DNA of 64,000 nt from Echinicola jeungdonensis (lineage in GTDB: Bacteria; Bacteroidota; Bacteroidia; Cytophagales; Cyclobacteriaceae). How positions within the stretch are numbered: the stretch's first letter is position 1; every line of letters starts with the position of its first letter. Positions 54,381 to 62,272 of this stretch are shown piece by piece. Made by a program: the position numbers and the translations under genes. The stretch is from contig NZ_JAUFQT010000001.1 of assembly GCF_030409905.1 (NCBI RefSeq), positions 2,006,001-2,070,000 on the forward strand, in the 5' to 3' direction. Below the pieces are notes generated by a model that made no database searches, was not told the DNA's origin, and was given only the letters and a program-made list of their open reading frames with translations.

Positions 54381-55553
54381 ATGAACAAGGATTTTCCAGA
54401 CAGTTTTATTTTCGCTTCCAGATTGGTGGTGCTTTTTTTAGTGGTCGCCCTGGCTTATATCCTAAGGGGGATTCTGGTACCATTGTTATTTGCAATTATT
54501 ATAGCCATTACCCTTTATCCGTTATGTAATTTGCTGGAAAAATGGCGATTGCCCAGGTCCGCAGCCTCCATACTTTCAGTCATTTTGGCCAGTATATTTT
54601 TATCCGGCTTGATATATTATATCGTTAACCAGGTCATAGTTATCGGCAGGGATGGACAGGAAATTGCCAATAGTTTTGGGAATATTTATGATAGCATTCA
54701 AAAATGGTTGGAAACCAAGTTTGGATTAGAGCCCGGCGAAATTACAGCCCAGATCCGGGAACAAGTCCACAATGCCCTTTCCAATGCGGGGACTTATATT
54801 TCCAGTGCATTCAGTTCTGCCGGTGGAACCCTGGCCAATGTGGTTTTGGTGCCCTTATACATATTTTTCTTTTTGTATTACCGGGATTTTTTCAAGGATT
54901 TTTTGATTCAGGCCAATAAGTCAGTTCCAGCAAAAAAAATTGTGGCCATGATGGAAAAAGTTTATCAGGTTGTCCAAAGTTATTTGTTGGGACTGATCAT
55001 TGTAATGGGCATTGTGGCTGTGCTGAATACAGCAGGGCTATTGGTAATGGGCCTGGATTATGCTTGGTTTTTTGGCATCCTTGCCGCTATTTTAATTTTA
55101 CTCCCTTATATAGGCATAGCTATAGGTTCTATCATTCCTGCCTTGTTTGCCCTGGCTACCATGGACAGTTATTGGTATGCACTGGGGGTAATTGGTTGGT
55201 TCCAGGTAGTACAGTTCTTGGAGGGGAATTTTATTACCCCCAATATTGTAGGGGGGAAGGTTAGTTTAAATCCTCTGATTGCCATTATCAGCCTTTTGCT
55301 AGGCGGGATGTTATTTGGGCTGGCCGGATTGGTTCTAGCCATTCCATTGGTAGCGGTAATCAAGATTTTATTTGGAATGAGTGAGGCTACCCAAGCTTTT
55401 AGTTTTTTGATAGGGGTACCTGGGCAGGAACATTTAAAAAAAGATTCATACCAATTGCTATTGGATAAACATAAGGTGGACCAAATAGCACAGGAGGAAA
55501 ATAATCAGGAGGAGAATAATAAGGTGCAAGAATCTAAGAGAAAAGTAAAATAA
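54381..55553 (+). CDS. AI-2E-family transporter-like membrane protein
   Basis: The 390-residue protein of the AI-2E (YdiK/TqsA) family has eight predicted helices in the family's arrangement. Visible motifs include LRGILVPLLFAIIIAITLYPL near the N-terminus, the conserved LLPYIGIAIGSIIPALFA, and LEGNFITPNIVGGKVSLNPL. Some members export autoinducer-2, others sodium or lithium. The gene lies 40 bases after the CNNM gene and three bases before the YqaE peptide. The last 30 residues are Gln/Asn/Glu-rich. Confidence 0.9.
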   Translation: MNKDFPDSFIFASRLVVLFLVVALAYILRGILVPLLFAIIIAITLYPLCNLLEKWRLPRSAASILSVILASIFLSGLIYYIVNQVIVIGRDGQEIANSFGNIYDSIQKWLETKFGLEPGEITAQIREQVHNALSNAGTYISSAFSSAGGTLANVVLVPLYIFFFLYYRDFFKDFLIQANKSVPAKKIVAMMEKVYQVVQSYLLGLIIVMGIVAVLNTAGLLVMGLDYAWFFGILAAILILLPYIGIAIGSIIPALFALATMDSYWYALGVIGWFQVVQFLEGNFITPNIVGGKVSLNPLIAIISLLLGGMLFGLAGLVLAIPLVAVIKILFGMSEATQAFSFLIGVPGQEHLKKDSYQLLLDKHKVDQIAQEENNQEENNKVQESKRKVK

Positions 55554-55555
55554 AT

Positions 55556-55723
55556 ATGGCAAGTTTAATTAGAATTATACTAGCTGTTATATTGCCACCA
55601 TTAGGGGTTTTGATGACTGTTGGTTTGGGTAAATCTTTTTGGATCAATATTTTACTTACCCTTTTGGGTTTCCTTCCAGGCATTATTCATGCGGTTTGGG
55701 TGATTGCAAAGCACAATGATTAA
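55556..55723 (+). CDS. YqaE/Pmp3-family small membrane peptide
   Basis: ATG at 55556 opens 55 codons (stop TAA 55721-55723). The sequence has two hydrophobic helices, ILAVILPPLGVLMTVGLG and INILLTLLGFLPGIIHAVWV, in the layout of the Pmp3/YqaE family (PPLGV...GFLPGIIHA). In plants, yeast and bacteria, members influence membrane potential and salt tolerance. It fits well beside the K+ genes downstream. It starts only two bases after the AI-2E stop, so it is in the same transcript. Confidence 0.9.
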   Translation: MASLIRIILAVILPPLGVLMTVGLGKSFWINILLTLLGFLPGIIHAVWVIAKHND

Positions 55724-55748
55724 TAAAATAGGATGAGGAGTTTTTCAA

Positions 55749-56564
55749 ATGATGAGATTCGATAAAAAAAGGCTTGCCCATATTGTATTTGAATCCGATG
55801 ATCCGGTATCAAAAAAATTTGATATTATTCTTCTCATTGCCATCCTAGGAAGTGTCCTGATAGCTATCTTGGATTCGGTAAAAGACCTGCACCAAGCTTA
55901 TGGTAGGATTTTTTATGTTTTGGAGTGGGTGGTAACAGCTTTGTTTACCATAGAATATGGACTCAGGGTTTGGTTGAGCAGGAGAAAGTTGGGTTATGTC
56001 TTCAGTTTTTTTGGAATTGTGGATTTGCTAGCTGTTCTTCCTACTTATTTAAGCATATTTATTTTGAATACCCAATTATTGGTAGTGGTCCGGGCACTTC
56101 GTTTTTTGAGGGTGCTCCGGGTGCTCAAGCTTGGGCGTTACCTTCGGGAATCCCAGATTTTGGCCCAGGCCCTTTACAATAGCCGGTTAAAAATCATGAT
56201 CTTTTTGGGTGCGGTAGTGACCATAATATTGGTGATGGGAACCGTTATGTTTTTGATTGAGGGGCCGGAAAGTGGATTTACAAACATACCCATGTCCATG
56301 TATTGGGCCATTGTAACATTGACGACTGTGGGCTACGGCGATATATCCCCTATCACCCCACTTGGAAAGATGGTGGCCTCTATGATCATGCTTTTGGGGT
56401 ATGCTATTATTGCTGTGCCTACCGGCATTGTTACTTCAGAAATTACAGTGGCCAGTAGAAAACGGGAAGAGGAATTGTTTTCTAAAAGGGTTTGTCCTAC
56501 TTGCCATGCAGAAAGACATGATGCAGATGCTTATCATTGTAAATATTGCGGGACCCGATTATAA
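55749..56564 (+). CDS. Voltage-gated-type potassium channel with C-terminal zinc ribbon
   Basis: The 271-residue protein has six membrane helices with a classical S4 voltage sensor (R115, R118, R121, R124 with K127 and R130, spaced every three residues). The pore selectivity filter TVGYGD is at residues 193-198. After S6, a 20-residue linker leads to a short zinc-ribbon-like pair of CxxC motifs (CPTC 249-252 and CKYC 264-267). KvAP-like bacterial channels usually lack the ribbon, so it is unusual. It is located between YqaE and TrkH genes. Confidence 0.92.
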   Translation: MMRFDKKRLAHIVFESDDPVSKKFDIILLIAILGSVLIAILDSVKDLHQAYGRIFYVLEWVVTALFTIEYGLRVWLSRRKLGYVFSFFGIVDLLAVLPTYLSIFILNTQLLVVVRALRFLRVLRVLKLGRYLRESQILAQALYNSRLKIMIFLGAVVTIILVMGTVMFLIEGPESGFTNIPMSMYWAIVTLTTVGYGDISPITPLGKMVASMIMLLGYAIIAVPTGIVTSEITVASRKREEELFSKRVCPTCHAERHDADAYHCKYCGTRL

Positions 56565-56627
56565 TTGGAAAAAAACCATTTTTTAATTGGTATCCTTTAA
56601 ATTCACCCCCCAATTTGTCTAAATAAA

Positions 56628-58406
56628 ATGCAAATCAGTAAAAAACAAATCCGAAAAATCATTGGCTGGCTGATCCTGGTATTGAGTGCCATTGGATTTG
56701 TTCTGGTGATTTATGAAGAAGGCTTCAAAAGACCAATTCTTTCTCAAAGAAATTCACTAATCGTCCTAAAGGCGATATTGACTGTGATTTGGGGTGGGTA
56801 TGTTGGCTTGTATTTTATGGCCAAAACCAGCAAACTTTTTACCAAAAAGTACCTATCTGAACTGGTAGTGATCCTTTTGATCAGTTTTGCACTTGGATTT
56901 ATTTTTAGCGAGTATAATTTACCTTGGTTTTCCCCGGTTACCCAAACCATTACAGATAGGATATTGGTGAGCGTGCTAACGGTGTTAGTTTTTGTGCTGG
57001 AGGTATCTAAGGTGAGCCTAAAAGTCAATCAACTAAAGATCAATCCCTCCATGCTCTTTATATTAAGCTTTTTACTGCTCATTCTGTTGGGAACGATTTT
57101 TCTGATGTTGCCTAATGCCCATTATGGGCGAATAAGTATGATAGACGCAGTTTTTACGGCCACCAGTGCAGTTTGCGTAACGGGATTGATAGTATTGGAT
57201 ACTGCGAAGGATTTTACGCTTTTTGGACAATTGGTGATTCTATTTTTGTTTCAATTAGGCGGTTTGGGTATGATGACCTTTACAAGTTTCTTTGGTTTTT
57301 TCTTCAGAAGCAGCTTTAGCCTTCAGAATCAATTGTTCTTAAAGGATTTTATTAATGAGGACAATTTTAGTAAGATATTCAGTACCCTTATGAAGATCAT
57401 TTCCTTTACATTTTTGGTGGAGGGGGTGACTATTGTTTTGATTTTCTTTACCTTGGATGACGCTGGATTTTCCCAACTGGAAGACAAGGTTTTCTTTTCA
57501 ATTTTCCATGGTGTGTCCGCCTTTTGCAATGCGGGGTTTAGTACATTGAGCAATGGGCTTTATCAAGAAGGGTTTAGGGGGAATTTTGATTTGCACTTAA
57601 TTTTAGCCATTTCAATTGTGCTGGGTGGAATTGGTTTCCCTGTGGTCGTTAGCTATTATTCATACCTTAAGCATGTAATCATTGGTTTTGTAAAAAAAGT
57701 ATTTTTGGGAGAGGCTTACCGGCATGTTCCCAGGGTGGTTAATATCGGTACAAGACTTGTTATGTACACGACGCTGGCGTTCCTGGTTTTTGGGTTTGTT
57801 GTCTATTGGTTTGCTGAACAGAACCATACTTTGGATGGATTAAGTCCATATGGTAAAATAGTGACCAGCATTTTTGGCACCGTTACACCCCGTACAGCTG
57901 GTTTTAATACAGTTGATATGGGGGCATTGTCTATGTCGACAATCGTAGTAATGATATTATTAATGTATGTAGGGGCCTCCCCGGGATCGACAGGCGGAGG
58001 GTTGAAAACCAGCACTTTTGCGGTGGCCATGTTAAATGCATTTAGTATGGCCAAGGGGAAAGACAGGGTTGAATTTTTCAAAAGGGAAATCAGCAATATT
58101 ACTTTAAGAAAAGCCTTTGCGGTTATTGCCCTTTCCTTTTTGGTAATAGGTTTGGCCATCTTTTTAGTGGTATTATTTGAGCCGGAAAAACCTATTCTAA
58201 AGGTGGCTTTTGAAGTGTTTTCAGCCTTTTCCACGGTTGGCTTAAGTCTTGGCATTACTGCTGGGCTGGGTACTTTCAGTAAGATTGTTCTCATATTTAC
58301 CATGTTTATTGGCAGAGTGGGTACTTTAACCATATTAATTGCCTTTTCCAGAGCAGTGAAAAACCTAAGTTATCGATACCCTGAGGAATCGGTATTTATT
58401 ACCTGA
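56628..58406 (+). CDS. Potassium uptake membrane subunit (TrkH/KtrB family) with N-terminal extension
   Basis: This is the K+-conducting subunit of a Trk/Ktr system. At 592 residues it is about 110 longer than typical TrkH. The first 130 residues hold four extra hydrophobic helices before the conserved core, which begins near INPSMLFILSFLLLILLG. The four pore loops are visible: TSAVCVTGL, HGVSAFCNAGFST, VTPRTAGFNTV and FSTVGLSLG. It is followed 25 bases later by the TrkA/KtrA gene, with which it forms the uptake system. The extra helices are not explained. Confidence 0.92.
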   Translation: MQISKKQIRKIIGWLILVLSAIGFVLVIYEEGFKRPILSQRNSLIVLKAILTVIWGGYVGLYFMAKTSKLFTKKYLSELVVILLISFALGFIFSEYNLPWFSPVTQTITDRILVSVLTVLVFVLEVSKVSLKVNQLKINPSMLFILSFLLLILLGTIFLMLPNAHYGRISMIDAVFTATSAVCVTGLIVLDTAKDFTLFGQLVILFLFQLGGLGMMTFTSFFGFFFRSSFSLQNQLFLKDFINEDNFSKIFSTLMKIISFTFLVEGVTIVLIFFTLDDAGFSQLEDKVFFSIFHGVSAFCNAGFSTLSNGLYQEGFRGNFDLHLILAISIVLGGIGFPVVVSYYSYLKHVIIGFVKKVFLGEAYRHVPRVVNIGTRLVMYTTLAFLVFGFVVYWFAEQNHTLDGLSPYGKIVTSIFGTVTPRTAGFNTVDMGALSMSTIVVMILLMYVGASPGSTGGGLKTSTFAVAMLNAFSMAKGKDRVEFFKREISNITLRKAFAVIALSFLVIGLAIFLVVLFEPEKPILKVAFEVFSAFSTVGLSLGITAGLGTFSKIVLIFTMFIGRVGTLTILIAFSRAVKNLSYRYPEESVFIT

Positions 58407-58431
58407 GTTTTGTCTGAAAAAAAATACGTAT

Positions 58432-59124
58432 ATGAAATTTATTATTGTAGGGATGGGGAATTTTGGGGGCTATCTGGCCGCCAGGTTAACCGATAAAGGT
58501 CATGAGGTTATTGGGATTGACTCTACCATGTCCAGGGTGGAGGCTTTAAAAGATAAAATCACCCATACCATCTGTATGGATGCTACGGAATTGCATTCAG
58601 CGAAAAATCTTCCATTAAAAGAAGCTGATGTAGTATTGGTGGCCATAGGGGAGGATATTGGCGCTTCGATTATGGCCACTGCTGTTTTTAAAGAATTGAA
58701 TGTGAAAAGGCTGATAAGCCGTGCCATCTCCCATACTCATGAAACAGTGATCAAAGCCATTGGGGTGAATGAGATTATTCATCCTGAAGAGGAAACCGCT
58801 GAACGCTTGGCCAAAAAGCTGGAAATGAAAGGGGTAATTGATAGTTTCAGTATATCGGGTGGTTACAATATTGTTGAGGTAAAATCCCCAAAGGAGTTTG
58901 TAGGCAAATCCATTGGAGAATCAGATATTAGAAATAAATATAATGTCAATGTCTTAACCATAGTAAAAGTTAGGAACCGACCAAATATTTTTGGGGCTCT
59001 GCAGGAAAGGGAAAAGGTAATTGGGGTGGTGAACGCCAGAACGGTAATAGAAAATAATGATATTTTGGTGCTATTTGGGGAGATGAAGGATATAGAAAAA
59101 ATATTGGACCTAAATGATGATTAA
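58432..59124 (+). CDS. TrkA/KtrA-type regulatory subunit
   Basis: The 230-residue protein is one RCK_N domain (GMGNFGGYLAARLTDKGHEVIGID, an NAD/ATP-binding Rossmann fold) followed by one RCK_C domain from about residue 140. This single unit corresponds to KtrA, half of TrkA. It gates the membrane subunit according to nucleotide and K+ state. The gene is the last of the ion-transport cluster. There is no terminator hairpin of note after it. Confidence 0.93.
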   Translation: MKFIIVGMGNFGGYLAARLTDKGHEVIGIDSTMSRVEALKDKITHTICMDATELHSAKNLPLKEADVVLVAIGEDIGASIMATAVFKELNVKRLISRAISHTHETVIKAIGVNEIIHPEEETAERLAKKLEMKGVIDSFSISGGYNIVEVKSPKEFVGKSIGESDIRNKYNVNVLTIVKVRNRPNIFGALQEREKVIGVVNARTVIENNDILVLFGEMKDIEKILDLNDD

Positions 59125-59320
59125 AAGTCGGGAAATTTGAAGGTTGAAAAGTTACAACTTCTTAATATCCATTAAAAACTCAAAAATTAATAAATAAGCC
59201 CCACATACTCTATTGTGACCTACTGTGCCCAATGTGGTTAATATAATTATAACCATCTGGTTAGGTAAAATCAAGCCTTTCTAAGGTGTTGAACCCAGGA
59301 AAAACTTGATTTTCTTTTTT

Positions 59321-59896
59321 TCAAATTAAAAATACTTTTAGGCTTCTTGGCCCATGGGCACCGATAACCAGGGACTGTTCGATATCTGCTGTTTTAGAAG
59401 GCCCAGCGATAAATACTCCATATCCATCATCGTTTACCTGAACCTTTTCGTAGGCTTGATGCATATTGGTCAGGAGTTTGCTTTTTTCCAGTACAATGAT
59501 CAAATGTTGGGCAATAAACGGCAATACCCTGTGGACCACATTTTTTTCCGGCATCCATAAGGCGCCATTTTCCGAAACTCCTAATTCCCCCTTAAGGATG
59601 GCCACTTCCACATGTTCCAAGTCATGGGGATCAGAGATTTTATTTACATCTACATTTCCTGCAACCCCTTCTACCAAAGAAGCTATTAATTGGTCCTGTG
59701 AAAAGTTTTCCTGGATATACTTATTGATATCCTCAATAGAATCACCCTCTCCCAAACTGCCTCCATTACCGGAAAGCCCTTTTTCATATCTTTCCACCAA
59801 ATTGGGTTCATCCGGAAATTGGAGAAGGTCCGGAAGCGGGGTGGCCTGAGGTTTGTTTTGTTTGGCTGCGGCTAATATGGCTTCTTTACTGCTCAT
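59321..59896 (-). CDS. lutC: LutC-like lactate-utilisation protein
   Basis: This is a LUD-domain protein of the LutABC (L-lactate dehydrogenase) system. The open frame extends to 59971, but the ATG at 59896, which forms an ATGA overlap with the lutB stop, is preferred and gives 191 residues (MSSKEAILAAAKQ...). The sequence ends in VIGAHGPRSLKVFLI, with GYGVFIAGPSKTADIEQSLV shortly before it, as in LutC/YkgG proteins. Translational coupling to lutB is evident. Confidence 0.9.
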   Translation of the reverse strand: MSSKEAILAAAKQNKPQATPLPDLLQFPDEPNLVERYEKGLSGNGGSLGEGDSIEDINKYIQENFSQDQLIASLVEGVAGNVDVNKISDPHDLEHVEVAILKGELGVSENGALWMPEKNVVHRVLPFIAQHLIIVLEKSKLLTNMHQAYEKVQVNDDGYGVFIAGPSKTADIEQSLVIGAHGPRSLKVFLI

Positions 59897-61266
59897 TTTT
59901 TTCTGTTTTTCTGGTACCATTCTTTGAAACTTTCCTTGGGCACATCTGGCAAATCCCTGTGCTTGCCCCAAACATTCAAGCTGCTGTACACCAAACTGTC
60001 AGGAGTGAATTTCAGTGCCTTCCTGGCCAATCCACCCATCAGGTCATACAATACCGGTTTCCCAAAAGTATAACCGGCCAGCTTCATGGCAAGTTTTTTA
60101 CCACCATCTGCTTCACCATTTTCTGTAATGAATTGTCTCCATTTGTAGAGTTGTTCGTGAATATTGATTTTTACCGGACAAACATCCGAACAGGATCCAC
60201 ATAGGGTAGAGGCAAATGGAAGGGTACTGTATTTTTTCAGGTCAATGCCTGGAGACAGAATAGAACCAATTGGACCAGGTACTGTGGAATTATAACTATA
60301 GCCGCCACTTCTTCTGTAAATTGGGCAAGTGTTCATACAAGCCCCACAGCGGATACATTTCAGGGAGTTTTTGAAATCCTCCCTTCCCAACTGTTTGGTA
60401 CGGCCATTATCCACAAGAATGATATACATCTTTTTGCCTGGCGCCGGCTTGTGGAAATGGGAAGAATAGTTAGTGATGCTTTGACCTGTGGCACTTCTGG
60501 CCAGAAGCCTTAAGAAAACACCCAGGTCGGCAGCCCTTGGAATCAGTTTTTCTATCCCCATACAAGCAATGTGGATATCTGCCAAGTGGGTGCCCATGTC
60601 GGCATTACCCTCATTAGTGCAGACTACAAAGCCACCTGTTTCCGCTATGCCAAAGTTAACACCGGTAATGGCCGCATTGGCCTGCACAAATTTCTTTCTC
60701 AGGTGTTGTCTGGCAGCTTCCGTCAGGTATTGGGGATCTTCAGCCCCTTTGTTGGTGCCAATATGGTCATGGAAAATCTCTCCAATGTCCTGCTTTTTCA
60801 GATGGATGGCAGGGAGGACAATATGACTTGGGGCCTGCTTGGCAAATTGGATGATCCGTTCCCCAAGGTCCGTGTCAACCACATCATATCCTTTGTCTTC
60901 AAGGTAATGGTTTAACCCGCATTCCTCGGTCAGGATGGATTTACTTTTGACAATGTTTTTGACACCATTTTCCTTGAGAATATTATAGACATGCTGGTTA
61001 TGTTCCTCGGCATCCTTAGCCCAAAGGACTTCCACTCCATTGGCTTTGGCATTTTCTTCAAATTGCACCAAAAGCTCATCAATATGGGAGAGCACATAGT
61101 CTTTGGTGGCTGATGCGGTATCTCTTAGGGTTTCCCATTCCGGAATCCCCTGGGCAGATTTATCCCTGTTTTGGCGAACATGCCAAAGGGTATCGTCATG
61201 CCAATGAGTTCTGGCATCATCTTTTATAAATTCTTCAGCAGCTTTGGCGTGTTGATGTATTTTCAT
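59893..61266 (-). CDS. lutB: LutB-like iron-sulphur lactate-utilisation protein
   Basis: The 457-residue protein has an N-terminal LUD domain (NFGIAETGGFVVCTNEGNAD) and a C-terminal ferredoxin-like part with two Cys clusters: CIRCGACMNTCPIYRRSGG, and CGSCSDVCPV. These bind [4Fe-4S] centres. It is 71 bases downstream of lutA on the same strand and overlaps lutC by four bases. It works as the electron-transfer component of cytoplasmic lactate oxidation. Confidence 0.93.
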   Translation of the reverse strand: MKIHQHAKAAEEFIKDDARTHWHDDTLWHVRQNRDKSAQGIPEWETLRDTASATKDYVLSHIDELLVQFEENAKANGVEVLWAKDAEEHNQHVYNILKENGVKNIVKSKSILTEECGLNHYLEDKGYDVVDTDLGERIIQFAKQAPSHIVLPAIHLKKQDIGEIFHDHIGTNKGAEDPQYLTEAARQHLRKKFVQANAAITGVNFGIAETGGFVVCTNEGNADMGTHLADIHIACMGIEKLIPRAADLGVFLRLLARSATGQSITNYSSHFHKPAPGKKMYIILVDNGRTKQLGREDFKNSLKCIRCGACMNTCPIYRRSGGYSYNSTVPGPIGSILSPGIDLKKYSTLPFASTLCGSCSDVCPVKINIHEQLYKWRQFITENGEADGGKKLAMKLAGYTFGKPVLYDLMGGLARKALKFTPDSLVYSSLNVWGKHRDLPDVPKESFKEWYQKNRKK

Positions 61267-61337
61267 AATCGTATTAGGATCAATAACATCAGGAGTTAAT
61301 ACAAATGGATGTTATTGTTGTTCCATTTTTAAGATGA

Positions 61338-62063
61338 TTATTCGATTGGGCTTCCGATCAGAACTTCTGCGATATGCTTTATTTTTATCGGGCTTTTTTC
61401 CCTTTTTAGAAGGCCTTCCAAATGCATCAGGCAAGACATATCTGCACCGGTGATGACTTCCACTCCGTTTCTTTTATGGTCGGCTATCCTGTCTTTGCCC
61501 ATGGCTACAGAAACGGCTTCTTCCGCAATGGCAAAGGTGCCTCCAAATCCGCAGCATTCATCTTTTCGGTCAAGCTCAACCATTTGAATATCTTTTACCT
61601 TGCTGAGCAGGGAAAGCGGTTTGTTGAATTCCGGATCCATCCGCTCGGAGCATTTGCCTAACCTCAATCCTCTCAAGCCATGACAGCTGGAATGAAAGCC
61701 CACTTTATGGGGAAAGGAGGCGGAAATGTTTTCCACCTTGAGAACATCTGTTAGAAATTCGCAAAGTTCATAGATTTTGGGAGCGCCATCTTCTTTGGGG
61801 AGCACATGTTCTTTGACATGAAGGGTGCAGCTCCCAGATGGAGCTACGATATAATCAAATTCCCTAAAATTTTTTAAAAATAATTCTACGGATTCTTTCC
61901 CATATCTTTCATAACCGGAGTTGGCCATAGGTTGGCCGCAGCAAGTCTGGGATAAGGGGTAAACCACTTCAATCCCAAATTTTTCCAGCAATTCCAAAGT
62001 AGCTTTGGCCACATTGGGATAAAACTGGTCTACATAACAAGGTATAAATAGTCCTACGCGCAT
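61338..62063 (-). CDS. lutA: LutA-like lactate-utilisation protein
   Basis: The 241-residue protein has two CCG domains (Cys-Cys-Gly): LSQTCCGQPMANSGYERYG and DECCGFGGTFAIAEEA, with FHSSCHGLRGLRLGK between them. These resemble the heterodisulphide reductase/GlpC Cys motifs that bind iron-sulphur centres. It is the first gene of the lutABC operon on the minus strand, divergent from the GH31 gene with a 209-base gap for both promoters. Confidence 0.93.
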   Translation of the reverse strand: MRVGLFIPCYVDQFYPNVAKATLELLEKFGIEVVYPLSQTCCGQPMANSGYERYGKESVELFLKNFREFDYIVAPSGSCTLHVKEHVLPKEDGAPKIYELCEFLTDVLKVENISASFPHKVGFHSSCHGLRGLRLGKCSERMDPEFNKPLSLLSKVKDIQMVELDRKDECCGFGGTFAIAEEAVSVAMGKDRIADHKRNGVEVITGADMSCLMHLEGLLKREKSPIKIKHIAEVLIGSPIE

Positions 62064-62272
62064 AGTTATTTATTTCAGCAGCTTAAATATAAAGGCAAAC
62101 ATCTGGCTTTTCATCCTGCACCATACTGTATCAGGTGGCATACACCCTACAGGAAAGTAAAGTACAGACTTTTCAAAGTTAAAACCTATATTTCAAAATT
62201 ATTGATCGGAAATCAATGAAAATGATTGATAAAAATACCTTTTATTAACCCTTTTAATCAATAATTAGTCTC

